Assembly (NCBI GenBank): GCA_029204225.1
Contig: CM055093.1
Span: 29,399,777 to 29,463,776 of the forward strand
Direction of reading: 5' to 3'
From: Diphasiastrum complanatum
Taxonomy: Eukaryota; Streptophyta; Lycopodiopsida; Lycopodiales; Lycopodiaceae
DNA: 64,000 bases
Part shown: positions 46,018 through 57,446 of the stretch, piece by piece
Layout: each line of letters opens with the position of its first letter
How positions within the stretch are numbered: position 1 is the stretch's first letter
Made by a program: the position numbers and the translations under genes
Notes under the pieces: model-generated
Told to the model about the DNA's origin: nothing
The model's input: the letters and a program-made list of their open reading frames with translations, nothing else
Database searches by the model: none

Positions 46018-46308
46018 TATTAATGTCTTTTCCATGCCAAAGGCATATAAGACTAAAGAGTACATGTCAACTATGTGGTAACAGTGGAAGCGGATAAACG
46101 TCTCCGAAGATGCTAAAAGAAAGAGAGCTCTGGAATCTGCTAATGTCGCACATGGGTGTGGAAGGTATGTCGTTGCGGAGGAGGTCTAGAGGTCCCGACC
46201 GCTAGATGGTGATGAATAGTATGTTGTCTCTGATCTCTGTGGGCATGTAGGTGACTATCATCGGTGTCGTCCTCGTCATCGTCGATATCTAGGTCTCGTG
46301 GTCTCCGC
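46018..46308 (-). other. Putative terminal exon with LINE-like 3' tail
   Basis: On the minus strand a splice-acceptor-like TTCTTTTGTAG precedes a 55-codon open stretch from 46308 to a TAG at 46140: RRPRDLDIDDDEDDTDD then a His/Arg-rich tail. Downstream, CTTATATGCCTTTGGCATGGAAAAGACATTAATAAATC (46066-46018) copies the LINE tail at 45430-45482. It could be the last exon of an unknown gene or of a mobile element sharing the LINE tail. No family recognised. Confidence 0.35.
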
Positions 46309-47386
46309 CTACAAAAGAATGAAGTGATCAGTAGCTGAGGAGTAGAGTGCTGGGTCGCCTCGTTTAGATCTCGTCACAGTAAGAACGTCTCTCGTATCAT
46401 GAGAGCCACGCATCTGGAGTCCTCATAGGATATAAGAGATTGTAGAGTGGTGGGCCTGTCTCTGAACAAACAAGCTTTACTAATATCTTTTGGTGCCAAT
46501 GATAGAGAAAAGGGAATTCCTCAAATGATGTCAAACAAATAGTCAATCAGAGTTAGGGCTAATGAAATAAGCAATCCCATCAGCGACAAGATACCTGCAA
46601 GCTACTTAGCCAATATCTCAAATGTGAACAATCGGCGTAATATATGGAACCAATCTAATTACATATTACTTTGAACTAATGAAAGCAGCCTCCAAGTACA
46701 GTGCAGTATCAATGAATGCCCTAGTTTTGTGTCCATGATTGATCAACACATCAAAAAAATAATGCTATAGACATTAGCTGTCCTACTAATTAAATATGAT
46801 ATCTGCAATGATTCCAAGGGGTGTAGGATGTTCATGGTTCATTCATAACCCATAATTGTATGACAAGTGATTGAAATGTCGACCATCGTATAGTCAATTT
46901 AGTCTAAGAAAAAAATAGTTTTTCCAAAAGAAGATGATTCCTTTTATCCTGCTAGAGTCGTTCTGGATGCTGAAAAAGAAAAAAGCCATGAAACTTCAAC
47001 TAAAAGGTATTCATAAGCTGGAAGAATGTAAAAGTCTATATAGGTGGCTCAGCCTAATCATTAGCTCAAAGATAGCTAGAGAAGTTGGAAATAAACATCA
47101 TAAATTGATTCAGTAGAAGTCCATTTATGAAGTACTTAGTAAAGTTGTCATGATAATCTCAGCAGACTATTGTACTTCAGACATGCTTAACTAGGTAGCA
47201 TATAAGGAAGACTTAAGAAAGTACATGTTTGATAGAATAACCATATCATGAACTTCTTGATGATAACATGAGATGAGAATTGATAAAAATAGATCGTATT
47301 ATACAAAATATATAAATAGATTGGTTTGAAATCTAAGGTGTAAAAAAGAAAGAACACCTTTTCAGAACCACCTTGCAGGCTCGACA
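46309..47386. other. Non-coding DNA downstream of the THO6-like gene
   Basis: AT-rich sequence without recognised exons or repeats. On the minus strand the first few hundred bases below 47386 would be the 3' UTR of the gene ending there. No clear AATAAA was fixed. Confidence 0.45.
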
Positions 47387-47936
47387 CTACTTGCAAGAAA
47401 ATGTGGTCAGATGACTTCCAAACTCTGATAGAATGTCCACAATGCCACCATATCCACCTACTGCAGTAATCTGAGCCAACAGAAAACCAATAATTAAAAT
47501 TTTCAAATGAATGTTCAAAAATTTAGAAACATTTGGAGCGGGTTTCTAAGTGCAGAAAAAGATTAGGAAAAGTCTTGAGAAATTTTAAGGACTGCCACTA
47601 TTATTTATCATAGGCATGTAATCAGAATTGAAATTACCAATGAGAGATCTAAAGCTGAATTATCCACAGAGAGAACAGGGAACACTTAAAGACATGAAGA
47701 TGCACAACTAATCAGTCATAACTAGAAATTCAATGACAGTAACTATCTAGCTAAGTTTATCCAGGACATTTCAAGTTGCTCAAAATACTTCCATAAGAAG
47801 TAAGTAAGAAAAATGTTACCCCAGAAGGATGAACTGAAATGGAAAAGGTTGAATATGGAGCACAAGTGACTTGAGAGAGGAGTGTGCCACCAAAACTAAA
47901 TCTGGATACACGTGGCCATGCGCCAGCAACAACAAT
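47387..47936 (-). CDS. Last two exons of a WD40 protein, THO complex subunit 6-like
   Basis: Exon 47936-47820 (117 bp, phase 0 both sides) follows an AG acceptor and encodes IVVAGAWPRVSRFSFGGTLL then SQVTCAPYSTFSISVHPSG. A GTAACA donor opens a 349 bp intron ending TTGGCTCAG. The last exon 47470-47387 encodes ITAVGGYGGIVDILSEFGSH then LTTFSCK and a TAG stop. The order (AG-x-x-P-x-V, a turn with SQV-x-C-x-P-x-S-x-FS, an AVGGYGG-x-VD-x-x-S-x-FGSH strand) fits the final blades of a beta-propeller and resembles the C-terminus of THO6, part of the nuclear THO/TREX mRNA-export complex. Upstream exons would lie above 47936 and were not identified. The assignment is by memory of the family pattern, not a search. 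Confidence 0.55.
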
Positions 47937-50870
47937 CTGATCACATAAAGTAGAACTCAGTGTAGTTTGTCCAGGCTTGTCAACCAGGATCTTGGGTAAA
48001 ATAGCCCTGAATTAACTTGATTTAAGCACTATCTCTGGTATCAACCCAAAAAGTTTATAGAAGGTCTTTCACATACTTCACAGGAGACTTCGACAGAAGA
48101 AACTACATCTGATTGAAAAGAGTCTGATTGAGTATTGATATGCTAGCAAAGAACTTGGAAGTGCCTGTGACCCGTCTTATAGACCACAATATAAGAAATT
48201 TGCAAAAATGAGTCCAGATTCAAAAAATGCACATTATATCAACAGAGAAACAAAAATTCATCCTACTTTATGAAGTTCAGACAAAATGCATAAGCAAGCT
48301 CCTAGTTGTTTTCAGCCCTTGAAATATAAAACATATCAGCAAGAGAAAACAATGATCTTCTTCATGTTTTCTAAATTTTTAGGCACATATTAACGTGTGG
48401 GAGACACTCAGCTTCATAAATAGCAATTATTTACAGTTTTGCATTTTTTGAAGGCCTTTCAAAAGACTGGAGAGATCAGATCAAAATGTTCTATTCTCAA
48501 GTCTCATCTTCTGCTTTATTTTCAAATTACTGATTTCTCTAAATTATTTACATATTCTCTTTAGTTTTAAGTCTGAAACATTAAGTTTCACCTCATATTA
48601 CACGTCAAAGACAACCTGAATGTTGTGAGAAGGATTGCACATTCAAACCTGTCTTTTGAATCCTATCACATGCCATGAGTCAACTTTGTAATATCAAACA
48701 ATACAGTGATAGGTCCTCTAGCTCTTCGGTTGTTCATGCTCATCATATATCCTCTACCAAGGCTTTTGAAATCTGAACAAAGTACCAAGCTCACAAACCC
48801 GTTCCGACCATTTCAGGTCACAAAGTAATTAATTATTAAAATGAAATAAAACACACAGCAGGGTCCCGATTTTCACACAGTTTGCTTTTGGGATTTTTTG
48901 GGAGTACGCCTAGCTGAAAGAGGGCAACTGATTGAGGGATGGATCTACTGGCCAGATTTTATCAGATTCCGGAACGGGCACCTATGATGACAAGTATGGA
49001 CAAAAAAAAGGAATGCGCAAAATACTGCAGATGTTGAACTACAACTGTTTGACTTTACCTCTCACAGTTTCAGCAAATTTATCCAGAAAGATGGTGAAAA
49101 ACAGCACCCTGCTGCAAACTCAGTATATACTAACTGATAACATTGGTTTTTTTTTTTTGTTGCCTCGTAACGGGCAACTATGGTACCAATTGATAATGAC
49201 AACTTCATGCCTTTTAGCCTGTATGTTAGGATGAATATCATTGTTTAGGAATATTCTACTAAAGGTTGATATGAAAATTAGAAGCCGAATATTATCAAGG
49301 TGCCCCTAAACCCTAATCATTAAATTATGAAACTTAGTTTGAGCTTGATATAATGCTTTTTATATCCGCTTAGTAAGAATCACAAAATAAACATCCTTCT
49401 CATGCCATTCATAGAAGCGTTGTGCTTAGTTGTTTATTATATGAGCATCTGTTGTGCATAGTTGTTTAATATATGAGCATCTGTGTCACCTCAGCATAAC
49501 GAAACACTTTTTTTTTTCTGGACACAAAAAACACATTACATAATAACTTATCTTTATATCTAAATTTCACTAAATTCGTTTCCATTTGTTGGCCCTGTCC
49601 AAGGTGTTTTTCAATCTCAAAATCCTGTCATCAAGTTGATAAGTGCTTTTTAGGATTTACAGGACACTTCCAGACACAGTTATAGACAACCTAAAACTTG
49701 GCAAGTCTTGAAACCAATTGGATTAACAACCTATATAAGGAATATGCCTCCTGGTACTATCAACCTGTGGGATCATTTATAAGGAAATTGGAATATGGAA
49801 TGCCCTATATGGAGTTCTTGATGAGGTTCACCAACACTTCATCCCTTTCATTAACTTAGCATGCACTCTTCATGATTTGTTAAGACCAATGATCTGCTTT
49901 TTACAGCTTGTCAGTCATGCTTTTTGTGTACAAATTGTAGTTTATGATTTTCAGGCCATCTTCATATCTATTCTTATCCACCAACAGTTGCGAACTATTC
50001 TTGACAAGTTAGGAAGAGTTCAATATATAGGGACAAACTCGATGCTGTGTACATGAGAACTTAATAAACTTGTGGTTCAAGTTCTACTTTTACATCTGGA
50101 GATGACAGGACACTAGAATGTTTTGTTCAATCCTACTGTGAATTCAAGAGTACATCTCTATCATGTTCTTGTTTGTCCATTACTGTTACCCTTCCTTTTA
50201 CTGTTTGGCATCCATAGTTCTACAATTTCTGCATGACATTTCTAGTTAAAACTGTCATGTACGACCTCAACCACCATGGATCCTTTCAATTTTCTGTCTA
50301 TATGTTGAAATGTTTACACGGTTGCATTGGATTATGTTTGTATATATTGAACCATTTACTACAATGTCTACATCACATTTTATTTGAACTTCCTGGGAAC
50401 TACGTTCTGATAAAATTGCAGATTTCAAGCGACTTATGGATACTACTACTTAGCGCTCTTGGTATATACGTAAGGCTTTGTATCTAATTGTTTGTAATGT
50501 GCCATCTGGGGCCATATTCATGTGGCCTCATGTTCTGTACAATTGGCATGATAGCTATTTCTATGTAGCAGTTGCGGGTAATAGTCACATGACTCGTATT
50601 GATTCCTCTTATGACATTCTTGGTCCATCCAACTGGGAAATCATCTATTTTTACCTAGCAGAGTTCTTGTGCTATGCTGCATTGATCCAATACATATTAA
50701 TCGTCATTGAGCCATTCAAAGAGCATAATCTACTGTCAATACTTTCTACCATCATATTTTGTTGCAACTTCAAAGGAGCCTCGAGAACTTTTGTAGTCTT
50801 TTCATTATGGCTGTGATACATTGCTCTTTCCTTCCTCTCTATATCAATATTGAGAACAATGGCTTTTAAC
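47937..50870. other. Probable intron or upstream DNA of the THO6-like gene, no exons identified
   Basis: AT-rich, low in recognisable transposons. Open frames on both strands (for example 50233-50816 plus) lack motifs and splice support. A GT-AG exon continuing the THO6-like protein upstream was looked for in 48.0-48.9 kb without success. Confidence 0.4.
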
Positions 50871-50879
50871 AAGGGGGCC

Positions 50880-51268
50880 AAACTGCAAGCATATTCAGAA
50901 TAGCTCCTTGGGACCACGACTACGCAGTTCTTTTATTCGTTATTATGCATAAGCAGGCCTAAGGGACCTTTTTATTCATATACTGGCCTTGGGCCCTATT
51001 TGGTCATATTTTTAGGACTTGGTCACGGTGATTTGGAGTGGGGGTCCTCCTATTGGGAGGGTGCACTATTTTCCCTCAAAATCCTTTTCCCTCCCTTTTT
51101 TTGAATCCTCTATTTGAGTCGGGGAGAGGATATATGTAGGGCAGCATTGTATTCCTTTATTCAGTTGATGATGATTGCTCCTCTTTAGCCTCCTTAAGCA
51201 TTCTCTCTTCCTGCTTTCTAGCTCAAGTCCTGCTTTCTAGCATAGCTAGTGAATCTTAGCTTGTAACT
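50880..51268 (+). repeat. LTR of a chromovirus-like family, plus strand
   Basis: Matches the reverse complement of 57447-57800: TTCTTTTATTCGTTATTATG, CATAAGCAGGCCTAAGGG, GGGCCCTATTTGGTCAT, GTGGGGGTCCTCCTATTGGGA and TCTAGCATAGCTAGTGAATC in order. It ends near TTGTAACT directly before a primer site. The upstream limit is approximate. Confidence 0.75.
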
Positions 51269-51280
51269 TGGTATCAGAGC
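51269..51280 (+). promoter_or_regulatory. Primer binding site (initiator Met tRNA)
   Basis: TGGTATCAGAGC directly follows the LTR end, so the LTR is in 5' position. Confidence 0.85.
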
Positions 51281-51529
51281 ACTTTTCTGATTGCTGAATT
51301 TCAGATCTGATTTTCTGATTGGGCGCCCATTTTCCTTGCTGATTTTTCTCTCTTTGCTGAGGGCTTTCATCTCTTTGCTTCAGCAACGTTCAGCACAATT
51401 TGGAGGAGGACCAGCACCCATCAGAGCATTTTCCTTGGTGGAGATTTAGCGGATAGTTAGTGGAAGTACTTCCACTAAATTTGGTGGCCCAAAAAAAAAA
51501 AAAAAATTGGCAGATTATTTCCGGCGCCT

Positions 51530-51935
51530 AAGTCCAGCTTGTTTGCTGACTGTCCAGCGCCCTACTACCCATCATTTTCACCGATTTTCTCCATCGTTTT
51601 TTGCAGATTTGGTGGTGGCTGTCCAGCGCCCTACTGCCCATCACTTTCGACGATTTCTTCATCATTTTTTTGCAGCTTTGGTGGAGGCTGTCCAGCGCCC
51701 TGCTAACCCATCACTTTCATCGATTTTTTCGGCAGATTTTCATTGTTTTTGTAGATTTGGTAGCTGCCGTCCAGCGCCCTACTACCTCATCATTTTCGAC
51801 ACTTTTCGTCACCGATTTGCTAACCATTTTTATTTTGATTGGAGGCTGTCCAGCGCCCTACATCACCATTACTTTTAGCTATTTTACTCAGCATTTTCCA
51901 GATTCAGTCGCTGCTACCCAGCGCCCTGCTCACAT
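51530..51935 (+). repeat. Six tandem units in the leader, GGCTGTCCAGCGCCCTAC
   Basis: Units of 65-80 bp begin with (G/C)TGTCCAGCGCCCTACT and continue CCCATCA(T/C)TTTC.(A/C)CGATTT at about 51551, 51616, 51682, 51763, 51845 and 51911. The frame through them reads repeatedly VQRPT.HHF, but the repeats differ by length not always divisible by three, so a structural or leader role is more likely than a protein. Confidence 0.75.
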
Positions 51936-52131
51936 ACTACTCTTTTCCAACCCCCTATTTCCCTCTCATATTTGTCATTTTGCTGCCTCACACCCTCCTC
52001 CCTTTTTTCCATTTTGTTAGAACCTTTCTCCTTATTGGCCTTGCACATTTGCTGTCCATGATTCTACTTTCTCAGCCCCTTATTTTCTGATTATTATCCA
52101 TCTTGATTGGCTGTTTCTGTGCCATTTTTGG

Positions 52132-52796
52132 TGTCGCGGAAGCTTTTTCGTTTCGTGTTCGTCCTCTCTCTTCTGATTCTCGAACAAATTTCTGTCTTTG
52201 AATTTTCTTTTTGTGCGGAAGCTCTTACGGGATCCCAGACACTTGACTACGCATCACAAAACATATTTTATTCTAGCAATCAAGAGACACAACACAAGGC
52301 CAAGAGATACACGATATAGAGCGACTATATTGTCAGTTTGGTTTCTCGCTCGTTGGCGGATTGACTCTCTGCTCTTTCGCTGTGTTCTGCTTGTTGGCAG
52401 ACTTTCATGCACAGCTATGGTATTTTTGTTTTCTTACTCTATTCGCTACGTCTCTCACTGTTTCTTACGGATCTCTGTAAAATTCTCATCACTTTTTCCC
52501 TCTTTTTGGTTATGATCCAGAGAGGATCGTTTATACCTCCACTGTGTGGAGTTTACAAGATAGCTAAACGTAGAATCACAAGACTAGTTAACGCTAATCA
52601 ACTAGTTAGTTAGTCTCCGTCGTTGCTCTTCGTTTCAGTTGGGCATGAAGCCCGTTGAGCTGCCAGCTTGCAGCGTGAAAGATTTCTCTTCGTGTGTTTT
52701 CGTTCTTTTCGTTTCTTTTCGTAGTTTTCATTTTGCGTCCATTTTGCGCTTTGCGGTCCTGGAGGTGTGTTTACGATTCGCGATTGATTCGCGAAT
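52132..52796 (-). repeat. 3' LTR (truncated at its 5' side) of the deleted copia
   Basis: Aligns with 55776-56445. On the minus strand RT coding enters it at GATTCGCGAATC, a palindromic word also present in the full LTR, so the first ~115 bp of this LTR are missing. Confidence 0.75.
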
Positions 52797-55710
52797 CATC
52801 CACGAAAATGGTCAGTATCACAAAATCCTTTCCTACTCTTTTGATGTAGACATTACAGTCTGGTTGAGTAGGGTTGAAGTCTAGAGACTTCAGAAGACCA
52901 TCAAGCTTTTTGTACCAGGCCCGTGATGCCTGTTTTAGATCGTAGATGCATCTCTGCAATCGACAGACATATTGTCTGTTGTCGGGGTCTTCATAGCCTT
53001 CAAGTTGCTTCATGAAGATTTCCTCCTCTAGATCTTCGTGGAAAAAGGCTGTTTTCACGTCAATTTGGTGAATTTTCAGATTGTACTGTGTAGCGGCCAA
53101 TAGTGCCATCTGATTTTAGCTTTTTCTTGTACACCCACTTGCAGTCAACTATTTTTCTGTTTTCTGGCAGTGGCTCTAATGTCCATGCCTCGTTTTGCTT
53201 CATCGACTCGATCTCCTCTGACATTGCCTGCTTCCAGAATTCTCCCTCTGGACTCTGGATAGCTTCTTGGTATGTTGCTGGCTCTTCTGTGAAGCTGTAG
53301 TACTCAAACTGTGTGTCTTCGCTCCATTGAAGATTGTCAGAATAGCGGTCTGGAGCTCTTCTTTGTCTTGTTGACCTTCGAGGTTCGTTTTGTCGCTGCT
53401 CGAACATTTCTTGTTCGTGGGGTCCATCCTCTGCTTCCTGCTGCTCTGGAATCTGGGGCTCTGGATTCTGATTTGATGTATGTCCTCGCTCTCCCTCTTG
53501 AATAGGCAGCAGTGTGAAGATCTCATGGCCTCTTTCGTCTTTCAGTCCAGGGAATGTGGACTCGTCGAACTTCACATCTCTGCTCGAAACAACCTTCTTC
53601 GTGGTTGGATCGTAGAGTCTGTACTCATGTGTTCCGTTCGAGTAGCCGACCATGATTGTTTGCTCGAATTTGTTATCGAGCTTGCTTCTCTTTTCCTTTG
53701 GAATGTGCTTGTATGTTGCACATCCAAACGCTCGTACGTATGACAGATCAGGCTTTCTGCCTGTCCACATTTCATATGGTGTTTTGTTCTCCAGCGCTGT
53801 CATTGCAGATCTGTTCTGCAAGTGTACAGCTGTAGCTATTGCCTTGGCCCAGAATTGACCTGGCAATTGAGCCCGTGCCATCATGCATCTGCCTCCTTCG
53901 ACTAGCGTTCTGTTTTTTCTTTCTGCCACACCGTTGTATTCTGGTGTGTATGCAGGAGTGAACTGGTGTTCGACCCCCTGTTCTTCGCAGAATCTTGAGA
54001 ATTCTGTGCTTTTGTATTCAGCTCCATTGTCAGATCTAAGGATCTGTATCTTTTTCGAGGTGTGTCGCTATACGAATGCCACGAACTTCTTGAAAGAATC
54101 AAATACTTCAGATTTCTTCTTCAAGTAGTAGATCGTGGTCATTCGGCTGTAATCATCTATGAACGTTAGAAAATATCTCGAACCTGAGAGCGAATCTGTT
54201 TTCATCGGTCCACACACATCAGAGTGGACGAGCTCAAGAACTTCTTTGGCTCATGTGTGAATGGATTCCGATGTTGCTTGCCTTTCTGACAAGCTTCGCA
54301 GAACTCAAGCTCTGGACTTGGAATTTTGAGACCTGTGACAATGTCCTTTCTGCTCATGTCATACAGGCTTCGCATGTTCAGATGATACATTCTTCTATGC
54401 CAGAGCTGATCTTCGTTTTCTGAAGCATTTAATATGCTTTTAGAGTTGCTGATTATTTTGGCATGGAAGAGATTTCCTTCTCTGCATCCGACCGTCAGCA
54501 ACTTGTTTGTCGTCTTCTCGATCATATGGCAAGTGTTGTCGTCGAACAAAACTCGAATGCCTAGATCTGCCATCTTGGAGACAGATAGCAGATCCTTTCT
54601 AAGTGAGGGCACATAGAGTGCTCCTGGTAGCTCTGCTTGGCCTGACAGTGTTCGTAGCTGTAGAGAGCCGATGCCTTTGACATTGTGTCTGCTTCCATCG
54701 CCTAGAATCACTGCTCTGTCGTTTTCGAGTTCGCGAAAGTTGATCAAGATCTTCTTGTTGCAGGTTATGTGAGATGTTGCTCCTGAATCGATGACTACAT
54801 CGTAGTCGTGTTCAGAGTAGCTTGTTGAAGCTTCGTCGAGTATCGTGAAAGCTTCGTCACCTCTTTCAGCATCCTTTGATGACTCTGCAACGTTTGCCTT
54901 TTCAGCTTTGTTTTTCCTTTTTGGGTTGAATCTGCAGTCGTATGCAGAATGCCCTTTCTTCTTGCAGTGCATGCAAGGTATTGCTGGATTGAACCAGCAT
55001 TTGTTGGCCGTATGGCCTGGTTTGTGGCAGTGATCGCAGGAAGAAGATTGTTGATTTGAGGACTTCGTCTTCTCAAATCTTGGCTTGTTTTTGTTCTTCT
55101 TCTTTCCTTTCGTGAAGAGAGCCTTCTCTTAATCACTGCTTCCCTCTCCTTCGTCTCTCATCAGCGATAAGACTAACTGCTTTGTCAAATGTCATATCTG
55201 GTAGACTCAGTATGAGCATTCTCAACGGCTGATAGGACGTCGGTAGAGATTTCATGAAGTACATCAGCTGTTGTGGTGATGGACCTGGTGCTCCTGTCCT
55301 GATGCAGTGATTTGAGCAAAGATCGTTCTAATCTTCTCAACGTGCTGATCTAACTAGTTGCCATCCCACCGTATGGATTGCAGGTGATTGTGAAGGTGCA
55401 TGACTGAAGCTGCAGTCCTCACTTCATACTTTTGCTTTAATCTTTCCCACGCTGCATGGCTGCTTTCGCAATCTTCAATCTACATGAGTAGATCTTCATT
55501 TATGGACGAAACGATGATCGCCATTGCACGCTCATCCTTTCTGATCCATTCAGCTCTCCTCGGGTCTCCCTCTGGAGGCTGCACCTCTGAGAGCTCGGTC
55601 ACCGACCAGATGCCTTCGCCCTTTAGGAGTGTTTTGATTTTGAATTTCCAGATTCTGTAATTTGCACCATCAAGACTGATTACTACTCTGGTCTGGATTG
55701 TCGTAGCCAT
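52797..55710 (-). pseudogene. Copia gag-pol with frameshifts and two RT deletions
   Basis: Minus-strand frames: ATG at 55710 with gag start MATTIQTRVVISLDGANYRI; CCHC knuckle CMHCKKKGHSAYDC; protease VVIDSGATSHITC; GAG-pre-integrase LWHRRMYHLNMRSL...CEACQKGKQHR; integrase end NGVAERKNRTLVEGG; FGCATYK...MVGYSNGTHEYRLYD; RT KIVDCKWVYKKKLKSDGTI. There about 40 residues of RT (normally RLVAKG...TFAPVA) are missing and the sequence resumes LLAATQYNLKIHQIDVKTAF in another frame. RT then reaches LTIFVDD, the catalytic box, and breaks into the LTR. It cannot produce active RT. Confidence 0.82.
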
Positions 55711-55762
55711 ATTGTGTTGTTTGGAAGAATCACTGTTGGGATATCACTAGTGATAACCTGTA

Positions 55763-55775
55763 GGCTCTGATACCA
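55763..55775 (-). promoter_or_regulatory. Primer binding site of the deleted copia
   Basis: The minus strand reads TGGTATCAGAGCC directly after the 5' LTR end GCGACA, complementary to initiator Met tRNA. Confidence 0.9.
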
Positions 55776-56560
55776 TGTCGCGGAAGCTTTTTCGATTCGT
55801 GTTCGTCCTCTCTCTTCTGATTCGCGAACAATTTTCTGTCTTTGAATTTTCTTTTCGTGCGGAAGCTCTTACGGAATCCCAGACACTCGACTACGCATCA
55901 CAGAACATATTTTATTCTAGCAATCAAGAGACACAACAAGAGATACATGAAATAGAGTGACTATATTGTCAATTTGGTTTTAGAGCGAGATTGTCAGCGT
56001 CTCGCTCGTTGGCGGATTGACTCTCTGCTCTTTCGTTGTGTTCTACTCGTTGGCAGACTTTCATGCACAGCTATGGTATTTTTGCTTTCTTACTCTATTC
56101 GCTACGTCTCTCTATTTCTTACAGATCTCTGTAAAATTCTCATCACTTTTTCTCTCTTTTTGGTTATGATCCAGAGAGGATCTTTATACCTCCACTGTGT
56201 GGAGTTTACAAGATAGCTAAACGTAGAATCACAAGACTAGTTAACGCTAATCAACTAGTTAGTTAGTCTCCGTCGTTGCTATTCGTTTCAGCTGGGCATG
56301 AAGCCCGTTGAGCTGCCAGCTTGCAGCGCGAAAGATTTCTCTTCGTGTGTTTTCGTTCTTTTCGTTTCTTTTCGTAGTTTTCGTTTTGCGTCCATTTTGC
56401 GCTTTGCAGTCCTGGAGGTGTGTTTACGATTCGCGATTGATTCGCGAATCGTTCGTGCTTCGAGTCAAAGACACGTTGACTGTCGCGAATTGTTCTCGTT
56501 CGACCTTCGTGTCTTGTTCGTGCTGCGACAAAGTTGCAGGAGTTCACCATTTCTGACAAA
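55776..56560 (-). repeat. 5' LTR of the deleted copia
   Basis: Plus-strand orientation starts TGTCGCGGAAGC at 55776. The far limit is placed near CATTTCTGACA (minus TGTCAGAAATGG). It contains many TTCGCGAA/TTCG words. A full second copy is not available for the last ~115 bp. Confidence 0.7.
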
Positions 56561-56643
56561 TTATAATGTACATGTTACCCATTAACACTAAGAAAGCACT
56601 TCTTTTTTGACATAATCGAAGGGTAGAAACTAACGGAGGGGCC

Positions 56644-56666
56644 GGGGGGGGGGGGGGGGGGGGGGG
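56644..56666. repeat. Poly-G run of 23
   Basis: An uninterrupted run of 23 G in a GGGGCCGGG...GAGGG context. It could form G-quadruplexes, or could be a sequencing or assembly artefact. Confidence 0.9.
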
Positions 56667-56999
56667 AGGGACCCTAAACCATTAAACATTGGAGCATAGT
56701 GCACCATGTATCTGCCACATACATAGTTGTGGGTGTTCTTAAGGTGTAAAAAAGACAACACTTCTTCTAACGTCCAATATGCAACTTTTGAAGCAAAACT
56801 GCTACATGTTTATTAGGAAAAATTTTCCTTTCCCTAATCGACTTGTAGTTCTTTGTCTCATCCCAACAATGGGCCTTGTTAAGAGTACCACCAAGTCCAA
56901 TCCTCTCTCTTGATCATAAGAATGTAATGTGCCAATACGCTATTACTACTCTCTACATGGAGAGACAATAATCATATGATTTTCATACAATAATGTAGA

Positions 57000-57395
57000 T
57001 AATAATGTTCGTTAACTTGCAGCCATGACCTCCTTCTTTACTGATACTCATCTCCAACTCATCGATATAGAGATTAAATAGTTTGGGGGAAAGCAGACAT
57101 CCTTGCCTCACCCCTATTGTACTAGTGAAGATCTCAAATATGGACACCCTTGTAACACGATATTGGATCTAATGCTCTTTAAAAGTCTACAACATAACAA
57201 TACACTATCTCCTTCTAGTCTTGCCTCAATGAGTGCCCCTAGAGTGAAGATGTGGTCCATTAGAATGGTGTGTTTCAAAACATGCCTGGTCAATAACATG
57301 TAGTTGCTTAGCCTTGACCTCTCTATTCACTGCTATCTCAAGAATGGTCCCATAAAGCTTAACATGACATGGCCAATCATGATACTGTAGTAAGT
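57000..57395 (-). pseudogene. LINE reverse transcriptase fragment
   Basis: The minus strand encodes, with frameshifts, YYSIMIGHVML, DHIFTLGALIEARLE, and STIGVRQGCLLSPKLFNLYI then DELEMSISKEGGHGC. These align with NYRTIMIGHTLAKI, DQIFILRCIIEEAR and STIGVKQGCPLSPTLFALYI in the LINE at 61.9-64 kb. It is the same LINE family, degenerate and without its other domains. Confidence 0.8.
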
Positions 57396-57446
57396 GTTTG
57401 GCCTCATGGAATCATGAGCTTTGTGGCTTGGTTGATTGATGTTAGT

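Larger units (their letters stand above)
52132..56560 (-). mobile_element. Internally deleted copia element with both LTRs
   Basis: Minus-strand element: 5' LTR 56560-55776, primer site 55775-55763, gag from 55710, zinc knuckle, protease, integrase, partial RT to about 52797, then a truncated 3' LTR down to 52132. The LTRs are highly similar where they overlap (TGTCGCGGAAGCTTTTTCG at the shared end). RNase H and the RT end are deleted. It sits within the leader region of the plus-strand chromovirus-like LTR element. The outer limit at 56560 is an estimate, and a target duplication was not confirmed. Confidence 0.75.

Noticed and set aside
48680-48800. Minus-strand 40-codon frame considered as an upstream exon of the THO6-like gene
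   Set aside because: It does not resemble a propeller blade and is bounded by stops instead of splice sites.
50233-50816. Two overlapping plus-strand frames with many aromatic residues
   Set aside because: No domain, no splice signals and no conservation evidence. Could be chance in AT-rich DNA.
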